Origin: Vibrio sp. LaRot3
GTDB taxonomy: Bacteria; Pseudomonadota; Gammaproteobacteria; Enterobacterales; Vibrionaceae
Assembly: GCF_027587025.1 (NCBI RefSeq)
Contig: NZ_JAPPTI010000001.1
Span: 124,001-188,000 of the forward strand
Length of the DNA stretch: 64,000 bases
Direction: 5' to 3'
Position 1 is the stretch's first letter. Every line of letters begins with the position of its first letter. The position numbers and the translations under genes are program-made. Positions 11,117-22,243 of the stretch are shown one piece after another. The notes below the pieces were generated by a model. That model did no database searches. It had not been told where the DNA came from and saw only the letters and a program-made list of their open reading frames with translations.

Positions 11117-12841
11117 TTATTGAGTTTTCTCAGCGATGAACTTCTCAACAACAGCTTCAATCTCAGCAGCCGTTGGTAGAGAAAGTGCTTCTTCAGCCAT
11201 TGCTTTAACTTCAGCGAAGTTAGAGTTACGGATTACTTTCTTCACTTTAGGGATAGAGATACCGCTCATTGAGAACTCATCTAGCCCCATACCTAGTAGA
11301 AGTAGTGTTGCACGCTCGTCGCCTGCTAGCTCGCCACACATACCAGTCCACTTACCTTCAGCGTGAGACGCATCGATAACCTGCTTGATTACTGTAAGTA
11401 CAGCAGGTGATAGTGGGTTGTATAGGTGAGAAATCATTTCGTTACCACGGTCAACAGCTAGTGTGTACTGAGTTAAGTCGTTAGTACCGATAGAGAAGAA
11501 TGACACTTCTTTCGCTAGGTGATGCGCGATAGCTGCAGCTGCTGGTGTTTCAACCATAACACCGATTTCGATGTTTTCGTCGAACGCGTGACCTTCAGCG
11601 CGTAGCTCTGCTTTGTACTCTTCGATTGCTTTCTTAAGCTCACGGATTTCTTCAACAGAGATGATCATTGGGAACATGATACGTAGTTTACCGTGTGCTG
11701 ATGCACGTAGGATACCGCGTAGCTGGTCACGGAGGATTTCGCGACGGTCTAAGCTGATACGTACTGCGCGCCAGCCTAGGAATGGGTTCATCTCTTTTGG
11801 AAGATCCATGTATGGTAGATCTTTGTCACCACCGATATCCATAGTACGGATAATCGTTGGTTCACCGTGCATTGCTTCTGCAACTTCTTTGTACGCTTGG
11901 TACTGCTCGTCTTCAGTAGGAAGAGCGTCACGGTCCATAAATAGAAATTCAGTACGGTACAGACCAACGCCTTCACCGCCGTTGCGGATGATGCCGTCAC
12001 AGTCTTTAACAGTACCGATGTTACCGCATACTTCTACGCGGTGACCGTCAGTAGTTTCTGCTGGTAGGTCTTTTAGCTTAGCTAGCTCTTCTTTTTCAGC
12101 AATGAAAGCGGCTTTCACTGCTTTTGCTTCTGCTAGCTCTTCCTCTGATGGGTTGATAACAATCTTGTTGTTCATCGCATCAAGGATAAGCATGTCGCCG
12201 TTCTTCACTTTCTTAGTGATGTCGTTAGTACCAACGATTGCTGGTAGCTCAAGAGAACGTGCCATGATTGAAGTGTGAGAAGTACGACCGCCGATGTCAC
12301 AAGCAAAACCAAGAACGTAGTCTAGGTTGATTTGTGCAGTTTCAGATGGCGTTAGGTCGTAAGCAACTAGGATAACTTCTTGGTCGATATCGCTTAGAGA
12401 AACGATGTTGATGCCTAGTGCGTTTTTAACGAAGCGAGTACCGATGTCGCGGATATCAGTCGCGCGCTCTTTTAGGTATTCGTCGTCTAGAGATTCTAGC
12501 GCAGATGCTTGCTCTTCGATAACCGTGTGGATAGCGTTATCAGCGTGCATCTTGTCGTTCTTGATCAGTGCTAGGATTTCTTCTTCTAGCTCTTCGTCTT
12601 CAAGAAGCATGATGTGACCTTCAAAGATCGCTTCTTTTTCTTCGCCGAAGGTTTCAAGTGCTTTTTGCTTGATAGTCTCAAGCTGTGCTGAAGATTTGTT
12701 ACGAGCGTCGAAGAAACGCTGAACTTCTGCTTCTACTTGATCGTCTGAGATAGTGTTTGTATTTAGGACAATTTCATCTTCTTGAAGTAGTAGTGCTTTA
12801 CCAATAGCAATACCAGGAGATGCTAGGATGCCTGAAATCAT
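11117..12841 (-). CDS. ptsI: PTS enzyme I
   Basis: The first phosphotransfer protein of the sugar phosphotransferase system, moving phosphate from phosphoenolpyruvate to HPr. It has 574 residues, the standard length. The phosphorylated histidine is H189 in GGRTSHTSI. The PEP-binding C-terminal domain carries GMCGELAGD with the catalytic cysteine. The gene follows ptsH after 137 bases that hold a long hairpin. Confidence 0.98.
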   Translation of the reverse strand: MISGILASPGIAIGKALLLQEDEIVLNTNTISDDQVEAEVQRFFDARNKSSAQLETIKQKALETFGEEKEAIFEGHIMLLEDEELEEEILALIKNDKMHADNAIHTVIEEQASALESLDDEYLKERATDIRDIGTRFVKNALGINIVSLSDIDQEVILVAYDLTPSETAQINLDYVLGFACDIGGRTSHTSIMARSLELPAIVGTNDITKKVKNGDMLILDAMNNKIVINPSEEELAEAKAVKAAFIAEKEELAKLKDLPAETTDGHRVEVCGNIGTVKDCDGIIRNGGEGVGLYRTEFLFMDRDALPTEDEQYQAYKEVAEAMHGEPTIIRTMDIGGDKDLPYMDLPKEMNPFLGWRAVRISLDRREILRDQLRGILRASAHGKLRIMFPMIISVEEIRELKKAIEEYKAELRAEGHAFDENIEIGVMVETPAAAAIAHHLAKEVSFFSIGTNDLTQYTLAVDRGNEMISHLYNPLSPAVLTVIKQVIDASHAEGKWTGMCGELAGDERATLLLLGMGLDEFSMSGISIPKVKKVIRNSNFAEVKAMAEEALSLPTAAEIEAVVEKFIAEKTQ

Positions 12842-12919
12842 AGCCTTACCTTAAATTGGTCAACTTTAAACTGGAAAAATAATGGGTGCGCTAACGATAA
12901 TGTGTAGCTTATCTTTGGG

Positions 12920-12970
12920 CCTATTTCCAACAAAGCCATTTTGTTTTCACAAAATGGCTTTGAAAATAGG
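12920..12970 (-). promoter_or_regulatory. Long hairpin between ptsH and ptsI
   Basis: CAAAGCCATTTTGT and ACAAAATGGCTTTG form a perfect 14-bp stem with a TTTC loop (12931-12962). An outer 7-bp pair, CCTATTT with AAATAGG, extends it. It begins about 9 bases after the ptsH stop on the minus strand. Only a short U stretch follows, so it looks like a partial terminator or a 3'-end stabiliser. Confidence 0.6.
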
Positions 12971-12978
12971 AGACCGTA

Positions 12979-13236
12979 TTAGTGTAGTTGGTCCATTAGA
13001 GCAACTAGGTGGTCTACAGCTTGTTGAGCTTGTGGGCCTTCAGCTGAGATAGTTACTACAGTACCTTTTACTAGGCCTAGAGTTTGTAGTTTGAATAGGC
13101 TCTTAGCGCTTGCGCTTTTGCCGTTTGAAGTCACTGTGATGTCCGCGTCGAATGCTTTAGCTTCTTTTACGAACTGTGCAGCTGGACGAGTGTGAAGGCC
13201 GTTTTCTGCAGTGATTTCAACTTGCTTCTCGTACAT
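12979..13236 (-). CDS. ptsH: PTS phosphocarrier protein HPr
   Basis: A small cytoplasmic phosphocarrier passing phosphate from enzyme I to IIA proteins. The protein has 85 residues from the ATG at 13236; a longer in-frame start at 13281 would add 15 residues alien to the family. The phosphorylated histidine is H15 in NGLHTRPAA and the conserved S46 is in SAKSLFK. It is the first gene of the pts cluster. Confidence 0.97.
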   Translation of the reverse strand: MYEKQVEITAENGLHTRPAAQFVKEAKAFDADITVTSNGKSASAKSLFKLQTLGLVKGTVVTISAEGPQAQQAVDHLVALMDQLH

Positions 13237-13483
13237 TTTGTATACCCCAATTAATTTATTTTTAGATAGTTTATTAACCATGTTTAGGTTAACGGTTTAT
13301 CGAGAGTAGTTCTAGCGAACCAACTTCTGAATGTTCCAAAACTCAAACAGGTTACAATTTTTACAGCAAAGAATAAAACGTTTGCTTTAAATTCTCTGCC
13401 TTGGAAACTCTGTTTTAGCTACATTATTTTGAAGCTAAAAATAAAACAGAGCTGATATTACCAAAGGTGCGGCAGGGATCAAC
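13237..13483. other. Upstream region of ptsH
   Basis: About 250 bases without a gene between ptsH and the cysK terminator, presumably holding the pts promoters. The clearest structure is an inverted repeat: CTCTGTTTTAGCT at 13408-13420 faces AGCTAAAA at 13433-13440 and TAAAACAGAG at 13442-13451. No promoter is assigned with confidence. Confidence 0.5.
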
Positions 13484-13510
13484 AAAAAAGCCCCTGTATG
13501 GGGCTTTTTT
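13484..13510 (-). terminator. cysK terminator
   Basis: AAAAAAGCCCC and GGGGCTTTTTT flank a 5-nt loop directly after the cysK stop. It has a textbook rho-independent shape. Confidence 0.9.
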
Positions 13511-13536
13511 GAACGAAAAATTGATTTGAACACGTA

Positions 13537-14505
13537 TTACTGTTGGTTCTCTTTTTCAGTAAATATGCCTGCAAATAGCGCGGTGCTTAGGTAGCGCTCA
13601 CCAGAACTTGGCAATACGGTTACAATTGTTTTTCCTTTAAATTCAGGTAGTTCTGCTAATCTGTTTGCGGCAACAACCGCTGCGCCTGAAGAAATACCCG
13701 CTAGAATTCCTTCCTCTTCCATTAGACGTCGAGCCATCTCGATGGCTTCATCTGATGTTACAGATTCAACGCGGTCAACTAACTCTAAATCGAGGTTGCC
13801 AGGGATGAAACCCGCACCGATACCTTGGATTTTGTGTGGTGCAGGTTGTGGATCTTGTCCTGCAAGTACTTGAGCGATGACTGGAGATTCTGCTGGCTCA
13901 ACGGCTACTGAAGTGATGGCTTTACCTTTCTCACCTTTAATGTAGCGGCTTGTACCTGTAATCGTACCGCCTGTACCTACACCAGAAACAAGTACGTCGA
14001 TTTCACCGTCAGTTGCGTCCCAAATTTCAGGGCCAGTTGTCTTTTCGTGGATCTCTGGGTTAGCAGGGTTGTTGAACTGTTGTAGAAGCAGGTATTTTTC
14101 AGGGTTGCTTGCAACAATCTCTTCTGCTTTAGCTATCGCGCCTTTCATGCCTTTCGCTGCTTCTGTTAGCTCTAGGTTTGCACCAAGTGCTTTAAGTAGC
14201 TTACGACGCTCAAGGCTCATTGATTCAGGCATTGTTAGGGTTAGCTTGTAGCCACGAGCTGCTGCTACAAATGCTAAAGCAACACCTGTGTTACCACTGG
14301 TAGGCTCAACAAGTTCTACGCCTTCTTTTAGTTTGCCTTGTTTCTCTGCATCCCAAATCATGTTTGCACCGATACGGCACTTAACGCTGAAGCTTGGGTT
14401 ACGAGCTTCAACTTTAGCAAGAACATTGCCTTTGCTAACCTTGTTTAAACGTACAAGTGGCGTGTTACCGATGGTTTGAGAGTTATCTTCAAAGATTTTG
14501 CTCAT
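13537..14505 (-). CDS. cysK: Cysteine synthase A
   Basis: A PLP enzyme making L-cysteine from O-acetylserine and sulfide. The protein has 322 residues from the ATG at 14505, chosen because AAGGA sits about 8 bases upstream; another start lies five codons earlier at 14520. The PLP lysine is K42 in FSVKCRIG. The substrate loop TSGNTG is at about residues 69-74. cysZ, a sulfate transporter gene, lies just upstream on the same strand, as in other gammaproteobacteria. Confidence 0.96.
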   Translation of the reverse strand: MSKIFEDNSQTIGNTPLVRLNKVSKGNVLAKVEARNPSFSVKCRIGANMIWDAEKQGKLKEGVELVEPTSGNTGVALAFVAAARGYKLTLTMPESMSLERRKLLKALGANLELTEAAKGMKGAIAKAEEIVASNPEKYLLLQQFNNPANPEIHEKTTGPEIWDATDGEIDVLVSGVGTGGTITGTSRYIKGEKGKAITSVAVEPAESPVIAQVLAGQDPQPAPHKIQGIGAGFIPGNLDLELVDRVESVTSDEAIEMARRLMEEEGILAGISSGAAVVAANRLAELPEFKGKTIVTVLPSSGERYLSTALFAGIFTEKENQQ

Positions 14506-14659
14506 TGTATGATCCTTCATTAGTTAGCAACTTGCTCGGTGATGGCATAAGTGCAGCGCAAACAAGTCAGTATTTGAATATGGTTAAGAGATTAGGCTAG
14601 TCGAAAAAACTATAAAAGGATTAAAAAGTTATATGATATGAAAGAGATTATTGAAGTTA

Positions 14660-14721
14660 GTGGCGAGCGAATGGTTAATTCATCGAGTGGAGTCACACTT
14701 TGATGTCTTTACGCTCGCCAC
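14660..14721 (-). promoter_or_regulatory. 10-bp inverted repeat in the cysZ-cysK spacer
   Basis: GTGGCGAGCG at 14660-14669 is perfectly complementary to CGCTCGCCAC at 14712-14721, with a 42-nt loop. It lies just after the cysZ stop and upstream of cysK. No U-run follows, so its role is open. Confidence 0.4.
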
Positions 14722-14728
14722 GTTGCCG

Positions 14729-15478
14729 CTATTTTATCGCGTCTTGCTTAAATTCAGCTACCCACATCGCGGTCGCACCGCATACCGCTACTGGCATCAC
14801 AATTAAATTGAGAATTGGAATAGTGGTAAAGATGCTCACCAATGCGCCAAAGCCGTACGCTTTTCCTTGTTTTTGTTTCAAATTGTTTCTCATGTCGTTG
14901 AATTTAACTTTATGGTTATCAAACGGGTAGTCACAATATTGAATCGCTAAGATCCATGCGGTGAAAATAAACCACAATACAGGGCCGACAGTTTGACCTA
15001 ATGCAGGAATAAGCAATAGAAGAAATAGACCAATCGCTTTAGGTAACACATAAAGAAGCTTGCGCCATTCGCGAGCAAGAATACGTGGGGTATCTTTTAT
15101 CACTGCGCTAAAGCCATCGTCATTGATTTTTTCGCCGATTAAGTGCTCTTCTACTTTTTCGGCCAATAAACCGTTAAAGGGGGCGGCGATGAAATTTGCT
15201 AGAGTGCTAAAGAAATATGAGAAGGTGGCCAAGATGGTTAAAACCAGTAGAGGCCATAATACGTAACTGAGCCAAGACAGAAAACTTGGTAATTGGCCGA
15301 GCAGTTGCTCAATCCAAATGTCGAGTTGGGAAAACAAGTAAAATAGAGCGCCACCAACTAGAACGATATTTGCTAGTAGAGGCATGATGACGAAGCGGCG
15401 AATTCCCGGAGTTAGAGCAATTTCTAATCCGTAGAAAAAATAGCCAAATCCTGAACGTTGAGAATTAATAGTATTCAT
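14729..15478 (-). CDS. cysZ: Sulfate transporter CysZ
   Basis: An inner-membrane sulfate uptake protein feeding cysteine synthesis. The 249-residue protein has an N-terminal FGYFFYGLEI motif, a hydrophobic pair around residues 25-80, a cytoplasmic stretch, then further hydrophobic segments. This matches the EI24/CysZ fold. It is upstream of cysK on the same strand and divergent from zipA, the normal CysZ neighbourhood. Confidence 0.94.
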   Translation of the reverse strand: MNTINSQRSGFGYFFYGLEIALTPGIRRFVIMPLLANIVLVGGALFYLFSQLDIWIEQLLGQLPSFLSWLSYVLWPLLVLTILATFSYFFSTLANFIAAPFNGLLAEKVEEHLIGEKINDDGFSAVIKDTPRILAREWRKLLYVLPKAIGLFLLLLIPALGQTVGPVLWFIFTAWILAIQYCDYPFDNHKVKFNDMRNNLKQKQGKAYGFGALVSIFTTIPILNLIVMPVAVCGATAMWVAEFKQDAIK

Positions 15479-15680
15479 AATTAAGTGTTTGAAAGCTGAT
15501 GTTTTGACCTTTTTCTATCTTAACAAGAAAAAAGCGTGTTCAAAATCACAACATTGTCGGAACTTCTCACATTAATTTGTTCTAAACACCCAGTTAACTT
15601 TGGTAAAGTAATTGAATTCAGTTTCAGATTTAAATCACTTAGCCTGAGTTTGTTGTCGGCTAAGCAAATGAGAGTAAAAC

Positions 15681-16574
15681 ATGCCGGAATTGCGAATTGT
15701 ACTCATCGGTGTTGGTGCACTGGCCATCGTGGCGCTGTTGTTCCATGGATTGTGGACAAGTAAAAAAGAAGGAAAGTCTAAATTTGGTGATAAGCCGTTA
15801 GGCACATTAGATGTAGACAACGATGAAGTGTTTGATCGCAGTTCGGAGCGCGGATTTGCTCCGGAAGATGATTTTGAAATTATCCGTAAAGAGCGAAAAG
15901 AACCAGAATTTGTTGAGCCAGAGATCACGAGCGATCCATTGATTGATGATTATCAAGAGCCAAGCTCACAAGCTCCAGCAGAAAAAAACGATGAAGTAGA
16001 GGAAGAAATCGACATTCCTTCTTTTTCTTCATTAGATGAGCCAGAAGCACCGCTGGATGAAATTTCAGTCAACAGTACGATTGCTGAAATTGAACAAGCG
16101 GATAGCGTTGAAGCTACTGCCCCAGTCGTGGAAGAACCTGATTCAGAGCCAGAGCTCGAAGTAATTGTACTGAATGTACACTGCTCTGGAGAAGACGCAT
16201 TTATCGGCACTAAACTGTTTGACAGTATGCAGCAAAATGGCTTGCTTTACGGCGAGATGGATATCTTCCACCGCCATGCGGATTTATCAGGTACAGGTAA
16301 AGTGCTATTTAGTGTTGCTAACATGATGCAGCCTGGCACCTTAAAGCATGATGACCCTGCAGAATTTACAACTAAGGGTATTTCTTTCTTTATGACTCTG
16401 CCTTGTTTTGGTGATGCTGAACAAAACTTTAAGCTGATGCTTAAAACAGCGCAGCAGATTGCCGATGATTTGGGTGCAAACGTATTAGATGATGCACGCA
16501 ACTTGATGACGCCAAATCGTCTTGATGCGTACCGCGCTCAAATTCAGCAATTTAAAGCAAAGCAAAAAAGCTGA
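15681..16574 (+). CDS. zipA: Cell division protein ZipA
   Basis: An inner-membrane anchor that tethers the FtsZ ring. The 297-residue protein has a short N-terminal transmembrane helix ([19 protein letters not shown]). A long acidic, proline- and glutamate-rich linker reaches to about residue 155. The globular ZipA C-terminal domain that binds the FtsZ tail starts around [10 protein letters not shown]. It is followed by ligA, the conserved pairing. Confidence 0.96.
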   Translation: MPELRIVLIGVGALAIVALLFHGLWTSKKEGKSKFGDKPLGTLDVDNDEVFDRSSERGFAPEDDFEIIRKERKEPEFVEPEITSDPLIDDYQEPSSQAPAEKNDEVEEEIDIPSFSSLDEPEAPLDEISVNSTIAEIEQADSVEATAPVVEEPDSEPELEVIVLNVHCSGEDAFIGTKLFDSMQQNGLLYGEMDIFHRHADLSGTGKVLFSVANMMQPGTLKHDDPAEFTTKGISFFMTLPCFGDAEQNFKLMLKTAQQIADDLGANVLDDARNLMTPNRLDAYRAQIQQFKAKQKS

Positions 16575-16595
16575 TCGTATTTTAGCTTGATTCCT

Positions 16596-18756
<2,161 letters not shown>

Positions 18757-18773
18757 CTAAATTTGTCCTAAAT

Positions 18774-18808
18774 AAACGGCTGAGAGCAATTTCAGTCGTT
18801 TTTTTTTG
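18774..18808 (+). terminator. ligA terminator
   Basis: AAACGGCTGA and TCAGTCGTTT form a stem with one G-U pair, followed by a run of eight T. Confidence 0.85.
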
Positions 18809-19256
18809 CGCGAAATTAACGCGACATCTTTTTATTTTTTACTAGATAAATTAATCCGTGATGTGAGTCATAGTTCTATTTTACGGATTGCTAAAAGGTG
18901 ATTTGATGCGATCAGGTTCAAATTTTATTTTGTGGTGTGTTGTTTAAGTTTTTGTTTTTGTTGGAACTTTTGGTGGTTCAGTAAAGTTCAAAAAATATTT
19001 TCGACGCAGATCACCACTTTTTAAAAAGTATGCCGTGGCTCATATTTTTTTATAAAGAAATTAAGTTCTCATTGATGTTTTTTGTCGCGAAGTTAGTCTA
19101 AGCCCCATGGATACACAACGTGTATGCAGCAACTTAAAAATCTAAATCAATCTAAATATGACTGGTTGAGATTTTATTAGGAATACCTTCTCCCTTCGGC
19201 GGCCAACTAAGGGGAGAAAACATAAAACAGCTATATCCATTTTTAGGAGTTTTTCC
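18809..19256. other. Long upstream region of the first porin gene
   Basis: About 450 bases of AT-rich sequence with no credible gene. It should hold the porin promoter and a long leader. Several short TNAAA-like words occur but do not form a clean ToxR-type tandem. The only clear structure is the hairpin at 19188-19218. Confidence 0.6.
19188..19218 (+). promoter_or_regulatory. Leader hairpin upstream of the first porin
   Basis: TTCTCCC at 19188-19194 pairs with GGGAGAA at 19212-19218, extended by TT/AA across a bulged G. It ends about 38 bases before the porin ATG. The second porin has a similar pyrimidine/purine-rich hairpin at 41833-41870. Confidence 0.5.
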
Positions 19257-20285
19257 ATGGACAAATTTTTCAAACGCACTCTAGTAGGTGCGGCAGTGGC
19301 AGCAGCTGCAGTAGCGGGTTCAGCAAACGCAGCAGTACAAGTTGTTGGTGACGCGGTACAATTTTACGGTCAAGCAGCGGGTGCTTTAATTTATTCTTCT
19401 AACCAAGATTCAACTAACACTGTAATCGCAGATATCGAATCTCGTATCGGTTTCCGTGGTGTAGTAGAGTTTGAAGATCTAGAGCCAAACTTTATTTGGC
19501 AAATGGAAGGTGGCAACGCGAACAACGGTACTAACTCTGGTGGCCTAGGTGTACGTGATACTTACCTTGGTTTTGATTGGGAAGGCTTCGGTTCTATCAA
19601 GTACGGTCGTCAACTAGTTGCAGCTTACAACATCGTCGATGGTCACACTAACCCAGGTACTGGTAACGTATTTGATGATTGGCATGGTTCAGCTGGCGGT
19701 GACTTGGACGCTGATTGGCAAGGACGTGCGGATCACGTGATTCGTTATGATTCAGCTAATTTTGGTGGCTTCACATTCTCTGGTACTCTAAGTGGTATGG
19801 AAGCTGACACCAGTGCTCTAGTAGCTAGTGCAACAGCTGCATACCAAAACGACCGCTTCCTAGCTCACGCTGGTTTCTATAACCAAGGTGAACATGGCGA
19901 GGGTGCGACGCTAGAATACGATCGTAGCTACTTTGTTCTTGGTGGTTACCTATTCCTAGGTGATTTTACTCTTAACGCTGCATACCGTGATGCAACAATT
20001 GACACTGCAAACAGCGGTGAAAACGGTCAAGAAAGTTACTCTATGGCTGTTCAATACACAATTGATGATCACTGGTTTGTTAAAGCTGGTTACGCTCACA
20101 AGACTACAACAACTGTTGCAGATGCAGCTGGTCAAGATGACTCAGATACTGCGGTAACAGGTCGTGTAGCTTACCTACTTCCAAGCTCTATCTTGTACTT
20201 CGATGTTCGTGACTACGACTTCGATGGCGATGATAACTCAGAAGATGGTACAAACTTTGTGTTTGGTGCTGAATACTACTTCTAA
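19257..20285 (+). CDS. Outer membrane porin, VC0972-type position
   Basis: A trimeric-type general porin of 342 residues. The signal peptide ends near ANA-AVQ, and the mature protein alternates aromatic and polar residues typical of beta strands. It ends in EYYF, the terminal phenylalanine recognised by the BAM machinery. Landmarks include ESRIGFRG, RDTYLGF and KYGRQL (the L3 region). Its place after ligA matches V. cholerae VC0972, which I recall as a target of the sRNA MicX; that link is recalled, not seen here. A UPF0319 gene follows after a terminator hairpin. Confidence 0.92.
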   Translation: MDKFFKRTLVGAAVAAAAVAGSANAAVQVVGDAVQFYGQAAGALIYSSNQDSTNTVIADIESRIGFRGVVEFEDLEPNFIWQMEGGNANNGTNSGGLGVRDTYLGFDWEGFGSIKYGRQLVAAYNIVDGHTNPGTGNVFDDWHGSAGGDLDADWQGRADHVIRYDSANFGGFTFSGTLSGMEADTSALVASATAAYQNDRFLAHAGFYNQGEHGEGATLEYDRSYFVLGGYLFLGDFTLNAAYRDATIDTANSGENGQESYSMAVQYTIDDHWFVKAGYAHKTTTTVADAAGQDDSDTAVTGRVAYLLPSSILYFDVRDYDFDGDDNSEDGTNFVFGAEYYF

Positions 20286-20321
20286 GCTAAGTCTTATTAG
20301 TTAGTCTAACTGTCTTATTAC

Positions 20322-20352
20322 ACGAGCATTCTTTCGAGAATGCTCGTTTTTT
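20322..20352 (+). terminator. Terminator between porin and UPF0319 gene
   Basis: ACGAGCATTCT and AGAATGCTCGT form a perfect 11-bp stem closed by a TTCG tetraloop, followed by TTTTT. It ends only about 17 bases before the next gene's ATG, so it probably lets through a fraction of transcripts. Confidence 0.9.
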
Positions 20353-20369
20353 CTATCAGGAGATTATAA

Positions 20370-21113
20370 ATGAAGGTGATAAAAGCTCTATTAGCTATTG
20401 GTGTGTTAACTGCATCATTTAATTCTCAAGCGAAAGTTGGACTAAACTTCGATGACGAGATTTCCCCTCAATTGATTAATATGGAAGAAACGGGTTACTG
20501 GTTGTTTGATATGCCTGTTTTTGAAGTAGAAAATGGCACCAACCAAATAGTTTTTCGTCTTTCAAAGTTGATCAATACAGCTTCAGGCAGTAACGACAAG
20601 TTTAATTCAGATGCTTTTGTCATTACTTTTGATGCTGAAGATACAACTCTTTTGCTAAAACCTGCAGTTAAAGTAACGCGACAAGTACATGCAGATCAGT
20701 TTAATGAAAATCCTCAAGTTAGGTTAGTCGATGCTAACGGAAATAATATTGATTTTAAGATTGATACTCTTCCTCCAATACTAGGTATCGGAAGAGACTA
20801 TAAAAAAGAGTTAGTTCGTTACAATAAAAACAACGGTCTTATAACGGAAGTTGCGCAGTCTGAGAAAAATAATGCTCCATTTGAAACAGCTAAAAGCGTT
20901 GAATCAAATGCGGCTCAAATGATTGTTTATTGGAGTGAGAAAGCGACTCCAGCAGAGTTTAAGCAATTTACTCGACTAGCATTCGAAAATCGAGAGTCAA
21001 ACAAGAAAATTTCTGTAGAAGGGTCGCAAGCTTTAGAAATGATGGCTTACTGGTATGGAGAGGCGTCTATATCGGATCGAAAATCTATTTTAGCCTGGTT
21101 AGTTTCAAAATAA
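20370..21113 (+). CDS. UPF0319 (DUF2057) exported protein
   Basis: A 247-residue protein with a signal peptide ending near SQA-KVG. The DUF2057 body is visible in NQIVFRLSKL and the stretch SDAFVITFDA. E. coli YccT/CsgI, a curli inhibitor, belongs to this family; the Vibrio role is unknown. The C-terminus carries two copies of a YW-x3-A motif about 50 residues apart (MIVYWSEKATPAEFKQF and MMAYWYGEASISDRKSI). Its ribosome site AGGAG lies directly after the porin terminator. A paralogue at 43093-43731 also follows a porin. Confidence 0.85.
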   Translation: MKVIKALLAIGVLTASFNSQAKVGLNFDDEISPQLINMEETGYWLFDMPVFEVENGTNQIVFRLSKLINTASGSNDKFNSDAFVITFDAEDTTLLLKPAVKVTRQVHADQFNENPQVRLVDANGNNIDFKIDTLPPILGIGRDYKKELVRYNKNNGLITEVAQSEKNNAPFETAKSVESNAAQMIVYWSEKATPAEFKQFTRLAFENRESNKKISVEGSQALEMMAYWYGEASISDRKSILAWLVSK

Positions 21114-21121
21114 TAATTTTA

Positions 21122-21149
21122 CGCGCACGAAACGTAAGTTTCGTGCGCG
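21122..21149. terminator. Perfect 12-bp hairpin between convergent genes
   Basis: CGCGCACGAAAC and GTTTCGTGCGCG enclose a GTAA loop of GNRA type. It lies between the UPF0319 gene and a convergent small gene. The minus-strand side is followed by TAAAATTATT; neither side has a strong U-run. Confidence 0.6.
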
Positions 21150-21170
21150 AACTCGATTGGCACGCTTCGT

Positions 21171-21353
21171 CTATAACCCACCTTTTTCTTTACACACTCC
21201 ACTTGGTACATAATCTGAAGTACCATCAGATAGGTGACATTCTACCCAAGGGCCACGCTCGGAAGCTGAACCATTGTTGCCCCCCTGATTTGATGAAGCG
21301 AAAACAGAGAAAGATAGCAGCGCAGAGCAAAATAGAGCAATAATACTTTTCAT
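21171..21353 (-). CDS. Small exported protein, unknown function
   Basis: A 60-residue protein. The first 19 residues (MKSIIALFCSALLSFSVFA) form a clear signal peptide. The mature part is about 41 residues, glycine- and asparagine-rich, with two cysteines (VECHLSDG and SGVCKEK) that could form a disulfide. AGGA stands at a good distance before the ATG. I do not recognise a named family. The signal peptide, ribosome site and flanking hairpin support a real gene. Confidence 0.65.
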   Translation of the reverse strand: MKSIIALFCSALLSFSVFASSNQGGNNGSASERGPWVECHLSDGTSDYVPSGVCKEKGGL

Positions 21354-21735
21354 AATAAATCCTCGTTGTTTTTGTGACTCATCTCAATGTTTCCGAGATA
21401 CCTTTAGTATGAAAACAGTCTGACAAAGATCAAATTTAAATGATAATTTGTTGCAACAAATAACTAAAAATTTGAGATTTAAAATAAAACTCATTGCATA
21501 TCGGTTGGCATTTTTTAGATGATTGAAGTGCATAGAGTTCTGAATTTATTATTATTTTTCTTTGCGCTTGATGTTGCTATTCACCAGGCAAAGCATAGTT
21601 TGTATATTTCCTTACGATATTAGGAATAAACATTAGTTATAAGCAGGTGCGCAATGAGAGTGATTGCAAACGCTATTGGGCAGTTGAACAAAGGCTTTAA
21701 AAGTAGGTAGGTTTGTTTGTGAGGTGCAAGATATG
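21354..21735. other. Gene-free stretch between small exported protein and nfeD
   Basis: About 380 bases of AT-rich sequence. A 34-codon and a 17-codon open frame occur but have no ribosome site or recognisable product. I see no promoter I would assign beyond the expected one for the 60-residue protein on the minus strand. Confidence 0.5.
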
Positions 21736-21762
21736 AAAAAGGAGCTTAATTAAGCCCCTTTC
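21736..21762 (-). terminator. nfeD terminator
   Basis: On the minus strand AAAGGGGCTTA and TAAGCTCCTTTTT form a stem with one mismatch and a T-run, 18 bases after the nfeD stop. Confidence 0.8.
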
Positions 21763-21779
21763 AAATTAGTAAGTTGGGG

Positions 21780-22235
21780 TTAATCTACTTTGGGCTTGAT
21801 GGTCAGCGTAATGCCGTTCATTTCGGTCACTTGAACCACAGTGCCTTTCGCTAACTTGTGCTCACTATAAGCTGACCAAGTGGTATCGCCGATTCGGATT
21901 CGAGCTTTACCCGAAGGAACGTCTTGATCTAAAGTGATGACTTGACCGACCAACTGCTTATCTTTTTGATTAAGATCGCGTGATTGATCATCTTTACTAT
22001 CGCTTTGTAGCTGTTTGCGCCACCAAAGCCAAGTGGTGAGCAGAGAAAAGACACCAAAGCTTACCCATTGCATTTGCCAACTGATTGGCAATATCGATAG
22101 GAGAAGACCCACGGCGAGCGCTGAGATACCTAGCCACAACATGTAACCAGCCGTTCCGAGTAACTCAGCGGCTAATAGTGCTAAGCCAAATGCAAGCCAA
22201 TGCCAATAATTCATGCTGTCTAGAATCTCAAACAC
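21780..22235 (-). CDS. NfeD family membrane protein
   Basis: A 151-residue protein. The N-terminal half has three hydrophobic segments, and the C-terminal half is a soluble OB-fold NfeD domain (VGQVITLDQDVPSGKARIRIGDTTW split by charged turns). NfeD proteins pair with stomatin/prohibitin-like SPFH proteins in membrane microdomains. The gene lies 8 bases after qmcA, so the two form an operon equivalent to E. coli ybbJ-qmcA. Confidence 0.92.
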   Translation of the reverse strand: MFEILDSMNYWHWLAFGLALLAAELLGTAGYMLWLGISALAVGLLLSILPISWQMQWVSFGVFSLLTTWLWWRKQLQSDSKDDQSRDLNQKDKQLVGQVITLDQDVPSGKARIRIGDTTWSAYSEHKLAKGTVVQVTEMNGITLTIKPKVD

Positions 22236-22243
22236 GTTAACCT

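Noticed and set aside
11613..12044. Long open frame antisense to ptsI
   Set aside because: Serine- and arginine-rich translation typical of the reverse of a biased coding frame; the PtsI frame explains the sequence fully.
18809..19256. ToxR tandem boxes or a CRP site before the first porin
   Set aside because: Only scattered half-matches were found; none reaches the TNAAA-N5-TNAAA or TGTGA-N6-TCACA pattern well enough to report.
21519..21710. Short open frames (34 and 17 codons) in the spacer before nfeD, and a vague likeness of 21650-21700 to an integron attC repeat
   Set aside because: No ribosome sites or conserved products. The core attC boxes and inverted arms are missing.
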